Origin: Calonectria ilicicola
Taxonomy: Eukaryota > Ascomycota > Sordariomycetes > Hypocreales > Nectriaceae
Assembly (NCBI GenBank): GCA_020809705.1
Contig: CP085826.1
Location: 558,001 to 622,000 of the forward strand
Reading direction: 5' to 3'
Length of the DNA stretch: 64,000 nucleotides
Shown: piece by piece, positions 59,488 to 64,000 of the stretch
Layout of the letters: each line of letters opens with the position of its first letter
Position numbering within the stretch: the stretch's first letter is position 1
Position numbers and translations under genes: made by a program
Notes under the pieces: generated by a model
The model's input: the letters and a program-made list of their open reading frames with translations, nothing else
Database searches by the model: none
What the model was told of the DNA's origin: nothing

Positions 59488-62400
59488 ATGACTGTAGACT
59501 GGAGTAAATTCCAAAGGGATGTTGAGCGGCTGTACCTGCAGGAGCGCCAGAGCGCCATGCAGACAGTTGCGCACATTAATCAAAAGCATGGGTCAAATAT
59601 CACGTAGGGATCGCGTCTTGATCTATTCTTCTCCGCTAATATATTGACAGGCTTCGCCAGTTCAAGTCCAGATTCGGTGGCTTGAAAAAGTTGCAAGCCA
59701 AGGAATGGATGGCAATCATATCTGTGATACGAAAGAGTACCAAGGGCGATAAATTCACGGTTTACTTATATAACCGCCAACAATGTCCCAAACGAGTTGA
59801 GAGGGCCTTCAAACTTTATGGGGGTAAGAGTGAAGATTCGAAGGCTATTGGCATCGGTTCGAGAACAGCATCTCACAGTCACAATTATTACCACTAATCG
59901 ATTTGTAGATTTGGGAATAAACACTGTGAACCAACATCGTATTGAGGTTCGCACCGCAGTTAATAACTGCATTGATCTGACAATTGATTCGGAATTAGAA
60001 GAGTGCACTACCACGGATATTACAAGGGAAACTTCTAGCAATATGGCAGAAACGCCCCAAACTGTAACCCCAGAAGACATGATATGGAGTTACGGAGATA
60101 TGCCTACCACCCCCAATTTCTTATCTAATGATGATAAAATACAGAAGGTGGAAGCGGAGCAATCATCTGTTGATAGTACCGTAGAGGACTCCAAGGTCCC
60201 TCTTATTGACTCTACACAATGGAATTTTGATCAACCGGAACTATCAATTCAAGAATATTTTTTAACTGCGGGGACATTGGGTTACGAGCACCTGAAAACA
60301 TCACGTTTACCTTACCCCTCGTTCTGGGTAGAAATAAAAGGTACCGATCATATCATAACAATCACCATGATATTCAGTTGCTGATTTATGAAATTTAGAG
60401 ATGCATATATTCACTTTAAGCATACACGACTGGAGTTACCATACAAGACCACCTTCTAATATCCCTATCATCAACCAAACTTATCAGCATGTTGCTCGGG
60501 GGGCCGATGGCTGGTTATTTTCGCATCTGATGAATGCGGATTCCAACCTTGAAAGCCTTGAGAATGCAGCGTTTCAAGTCGAAGCAATCACTTCGGGTCT
60601 CCAGAATCACTCTCTTATATCCCTTAAGGACGTTAATGAACAAACTCTCAATCAAATATTTCTGATCATGGTGTACCTTGTCTCCAATGATGATTTGGAA
60701 GAGGCCTCGTTTTCCTATTTCATGTTTTGGGTCATTAATAATGATTTCATTCAACATCTGAATCTATTTTTATGCATGATCTTTTCATATGGCTTGGTAT
60801 TCCGCAATCACCTTTTGCGCATGCTTCCCAAACTCAGGTCTCACAATCAGTCAGAACAGATTGCTCCCTGTCTGCTCACACAACATCCAAACGCATTTCT
60901 TGAAATCGTTCGAAAAGCGGATAAAAGAGTTCTCCATGGCAAATTAGGCACTGAGATTCTTACTGAAACTATACGGTCAAATCACTGGGAAGCAGTTCAG
61001 TATCTCGTTAGTGAGGGTGTGGATGTGAATGGGGATAGTAGCAGAGGTATTCCATTAGCAGAAGCTGCAGCAAAAGGGTCAACACATATATTAACCTACC
61101 TTATTAAGCATGGAGCTGATCCTAACTGCAATAAGCTAGGTTCCGCTTTGTACATGGCTATTAAACACAGAAGGTTTGCGGCTGCAAATCTTCTTCTTGA
61201 CGCAGGTGCGAGGCTTGACGTCAGCTTTAACTTACAAGGTATAGACATTGTACAGTTTCTGGGACCCGCGCCACATAATGAGCTTCGAGGGTATGTGACA
61301 ATTAATGAAGTATCAAAAATATATTCGGTTATAGATGCAGCAGAGAAAGGTGAGGATGTACTAAGCCAATACTTACTCGAGTATGAAATGGTGAAGGATG
61401 AAACACTAGAGCGAGCCTTATGCTTTGCAATCAAGTCCGGAAATGAAGGAGCAGTGAGAACACTTCTATATCTTGGGATAGACCCCAGGGTTCCAAAGTA
61501 CAAGTCCCAACAAATGAGAATTAATGGTGAAGGGTACGATGATGGTATCAACCCATTGATCCTCGCGTCAAATTGCGAGGAACACACCATGCAAAATATA
61601 TTATATTATCTCAGAAAGGCTGGCCTTCAGTTGGAGTCTGAAACCCTCCAAAATTACGACGAGAAGTGTAAGAACGGGGGATTTCGAGTGTCAGATCCTT
61701 ACATTATTGCTCTGGCTAAGGCCGGATTTGATATCCAAGTCGTTGGTCCTTCCGCCTTAGAAGTGGTTGCACTTCAGAGCAACCGAAACTCTGGCCACTG
61801 GTATGGGGATGCCCTATTTCAATGTGGAATATGGCTTGACTCGGGTTGCCCTATTAATCATTATGGGCTCCGTGGACTCAGCGGACTACAAGCCGCAGCA
61901 AAAAGCGGAAACTTGACATTAGTGTTGGAGTTTATTAAACGTGGAGCAGACGTTAATCTGCCGGCGAGCTACAATGGACTTACAGCGCTCCAAGCTGCGG
62001 CAAAAAGTGGGAAATCTACAGTTGTGGATTGCTTACTTGCTGCTGAGGCAGATTGTAAGCTTCCACCAGCAGTCTTCGATGGATTTACTGTACTGGAAGC
62101 GGCAGCATACCCAGAGTCTGGTGATGCAACAATAAAGGAAACTGAAATTCTCAAAATCTTAGAAAGGCTAATCGAGGTTGGGGCACCCCTTAATCGCGAT
62201 GGAAATGCCACTCGATTAATTCTAGGCCTGATTACATCAAACTTTATGGATTGCCTCAAATTAGTGCTTGAAAAGGGCGCTGAAGTGGAAGGCATGACAT
62301 CGATCTCCCGCGGCATCATGCTATCGCCTTTACAGATTGCCGCGATGCAATTAAACCTTAGAGCGATAGAGCTCTTAATAGCAAAAAAAGCCGATGTCAA

Positions 62401-62953
62401 TGCACCAGCGTATCCTAGTGGAGGCTACACAGCTTTACAAGCAGCCATGTTGAAGTGCGACATTGCATCAGAGCAATTGAGGGTTGTAACGCTGTTATTG
62501 AAGTCTGGCGCTGATGTGAATGCCCGTCCTAAAAGTGAGACTGGGCGCACGGCTTTACAAGAAGCCACTCTGGCTGAAAATGCTAACCTAGATATCATCA
62601 ATCTCCTTGTACTTTATGGTGCGAAAGTCAATGCATCTCCTACCAAGCTACATGGGTTCACAGCTCTACAGGGAGCTGCGATGCGAGGAAACTTAAGAAT
62701 TATGACATATCTCCTCAATAGCGGTGCAGATGTCAGCGCCCCAGCGGCCACTGTAAATGGGAGAACCGCTATTGAAGCTGCAGCTGAGAATGGAAAATAT
62801 GACGCATTAAAGCTGCTTCTAAATCATAGTGAAAAGTCACCAAATACAGCAGATAGTTTTGGAAGAGCCATCGAATTCGCCAGTAAAAATAACCATTGGC
62901 ATATTGCTGATTTTCTCCAAGAACATGAAAAATTAATGCAATCTTGCAGATAG
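59488..62953 (+). CDS. Clr5-domain ankyrin-repeat protein
   Basis: Exons 59488-59603, 59651-59823, 59909-60340 and 60399-62953; 1091 aa. The N-terminus (DWSKFQRDVERLYLQER...LRQFKSRFGGLKKL...EW) is a Clr5 domain, a small DNA-binding-like module common in fungal proteins. Residues about 80-420 have no recognised domain. From about 410 to the end come more than a dozen ankyrin repeats; clear ones include RGIPLAEAAAKGSTHILTYL, GLTALQAAAKSGKSTVVDCL, GYTALQAAM, GRTALQEATL and GFTALQGAAMRGNLRIMTYL. The protein is probably a nuclear or cytoplasmic scaffold. Family members are numerous and fast-evolving in filamentous fungi; no partner can be stated. Confidence 0.88.
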
Positions 62954-64000
62954 CTCTATTCATGCGCAACGTCACATGATGGAATATTGGGCCATGCATT
63001 CATTCGGCCACTATCGAACTTTATACGAAAATAGTTATAGATCCATATACGCCATGGCATTGAATATTGGCCTAATTCCAGAATATCTTAATTCTGAAGT
63101 TTACTTTCGATACTTTGTTCTTCCCTTTAGCCTTTTCTGATTTTATCCAAGACCTCAATAGCAGCGGACTGTACGCCTTTATCAGGGATATAGGAGAGAA
63201 TATGTAAAGATTGCAAAACTAAAAAGCCATATTTGAAGAAGGTTGCATCATGTATCCTTTGTGTACAAGCTTAGGAAAATGTATTTGCACTCTTCCCTGT
63301 CTTGCCTAGCCATGGCACTGATCCACCATTCGTTTGCAAATTCGACACTGTGAAACATGCTTGTTGCCCTACGCATGGATGTATGCTTCTCTAAAGTCAA
63401 TATAATATTAATTGGGCGTCTTTTATTTCTTTCTGCCTTCTATTTTGTAACTATATGTTACTCCCAACAAAATGCGTGGTTTGTTGAATCCCACCACCCT
63501 AAAGATTCCAATGGATGTCTTTGAATAGACTCTCGAATTCCCGACCTAGAAGCTGACTACATGGATCTATTGGTTTCACAGCATGAATCTCGCCCTTGGA
63601 ATGTGGTGTGTCTAATGTCTTTCAAGTTTCCTCTGTTCGCGAGTGAAAAGCGGGCATATGTTTTACCGTGGCGAGTTGACCTACCGCCAACTGGATGAAC
63701 AATTGGATCTAGCATGTGCGCTAGGGCTGGTGGCCGTGCATCATCATCTGTGTCTAACCCAGAGCACATGAAGTTCGACCTAATCGGGGGCAGTTACCGC
63801 CATCGTGGTTCTAGATCCATCTTTCAAACTCTTCAGGACGGGAACTTAGTGGGGGCGGGAATGGGCCGCGCCGCCATGATTGGTGGGTCGAGACTCAATC
63901 CGTGGGGAATTATAGGATTAAGACTGAAACATACTGTGAGTCTATTTAGCAGGATTGCTGCTTATGGTAAACTAATCTTATTGTTGTGGAATGCCCGTAG
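62954..64000. other. Intergenic region at the right edge
   Basis: No supported gene; only short open frames. Downstream flank of the Clr5-ankyrin gene. Confidence 0.45.

Overview
The window is nuclear DNA of a filamentous ascomycete (Pezizomycotina). Most genes carry short introns of 42-95 nt with GTAAGT/GTGAGT/GTATGT-type donors and CTAAC/CTAAT branch sites. The gene families are typical of that group: a hybrid histidine kinase with an N-terminal GAF region, Zn2Cys6 regulators, a rhodopsin-like (Pth11/SAT4-type) membrane protein, CFEM proteins, Clr5-ankyrin proteins, CYP65-like P450s and a fungal class I terpene cyclase. I cannot name the species. Gene models were spliced by hand from reading frames, splice signals and family conservation, and coordinates are given exon by exon in each entry.

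Left part (1-28.3 kb): a truncated hybrid histidine kinase at the edge; a small group of SDR oxidoreductase, MFS drug transporter and Zn2Cys6 regulator (2.9-9.5 kb); a rhodopsin-like membrane protein; a type II membrane glycosyltransferase; a secreted apple/PAN-like protein with an RGG-rich tail; a secreted alginate-lyase-family enzyme; a CFEM-like membrane protein; tRNA-Arg(ACG); an unresolved coding remnant; a cytochrome P450; and a charged coiled-coil protein. Long gene-poor stretches separate them, and one holds a decayed secreted-protein gene.

Central part (31.4-49.0 kb): after a RING-H2 protein comes what looks like a compact terpenoid cluster: a secretory FMN-dependent alpha-hydroxy-acid oxidase, a Dnf3-like P4-ATPase lipid flippase, its CDC50/Lem3-family beta subunit (divergent from the flippase), a sesquiterpene-synthase-like class I cyclase with an N-terminal membrane anchor, a CYP65-like P450 and a DHA1 MFS transporter. 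Each of the four promoter regions serving these six genes contains one copy of a 17-bp element, CTCGTTMTCGTTYTCGY (TCG triplets in direct repeat). The copies upstream of the flippase/CDC50 pair and of the MFS gene are identical over 17 bp. I read this as a co-regulated pathway in which cyclase, P450 and oxidase make a terpenoid, MFS exports it, and a dedicated flippase plus beta subunit handles membrane lipid (self-protection, vesicle traffic or transport). A complete flippase-CDC50 pair inside a terpene cluster is the most unusual feature of the window.

Right part (49-64 kb): a secreted subtilisin-like protease, two convergent genes sharing an unusual Cys/His zinc-finger module (one of them apparently membrane anchored), and a large Clr5-ankyrin repeat protein divergent from the second of these.
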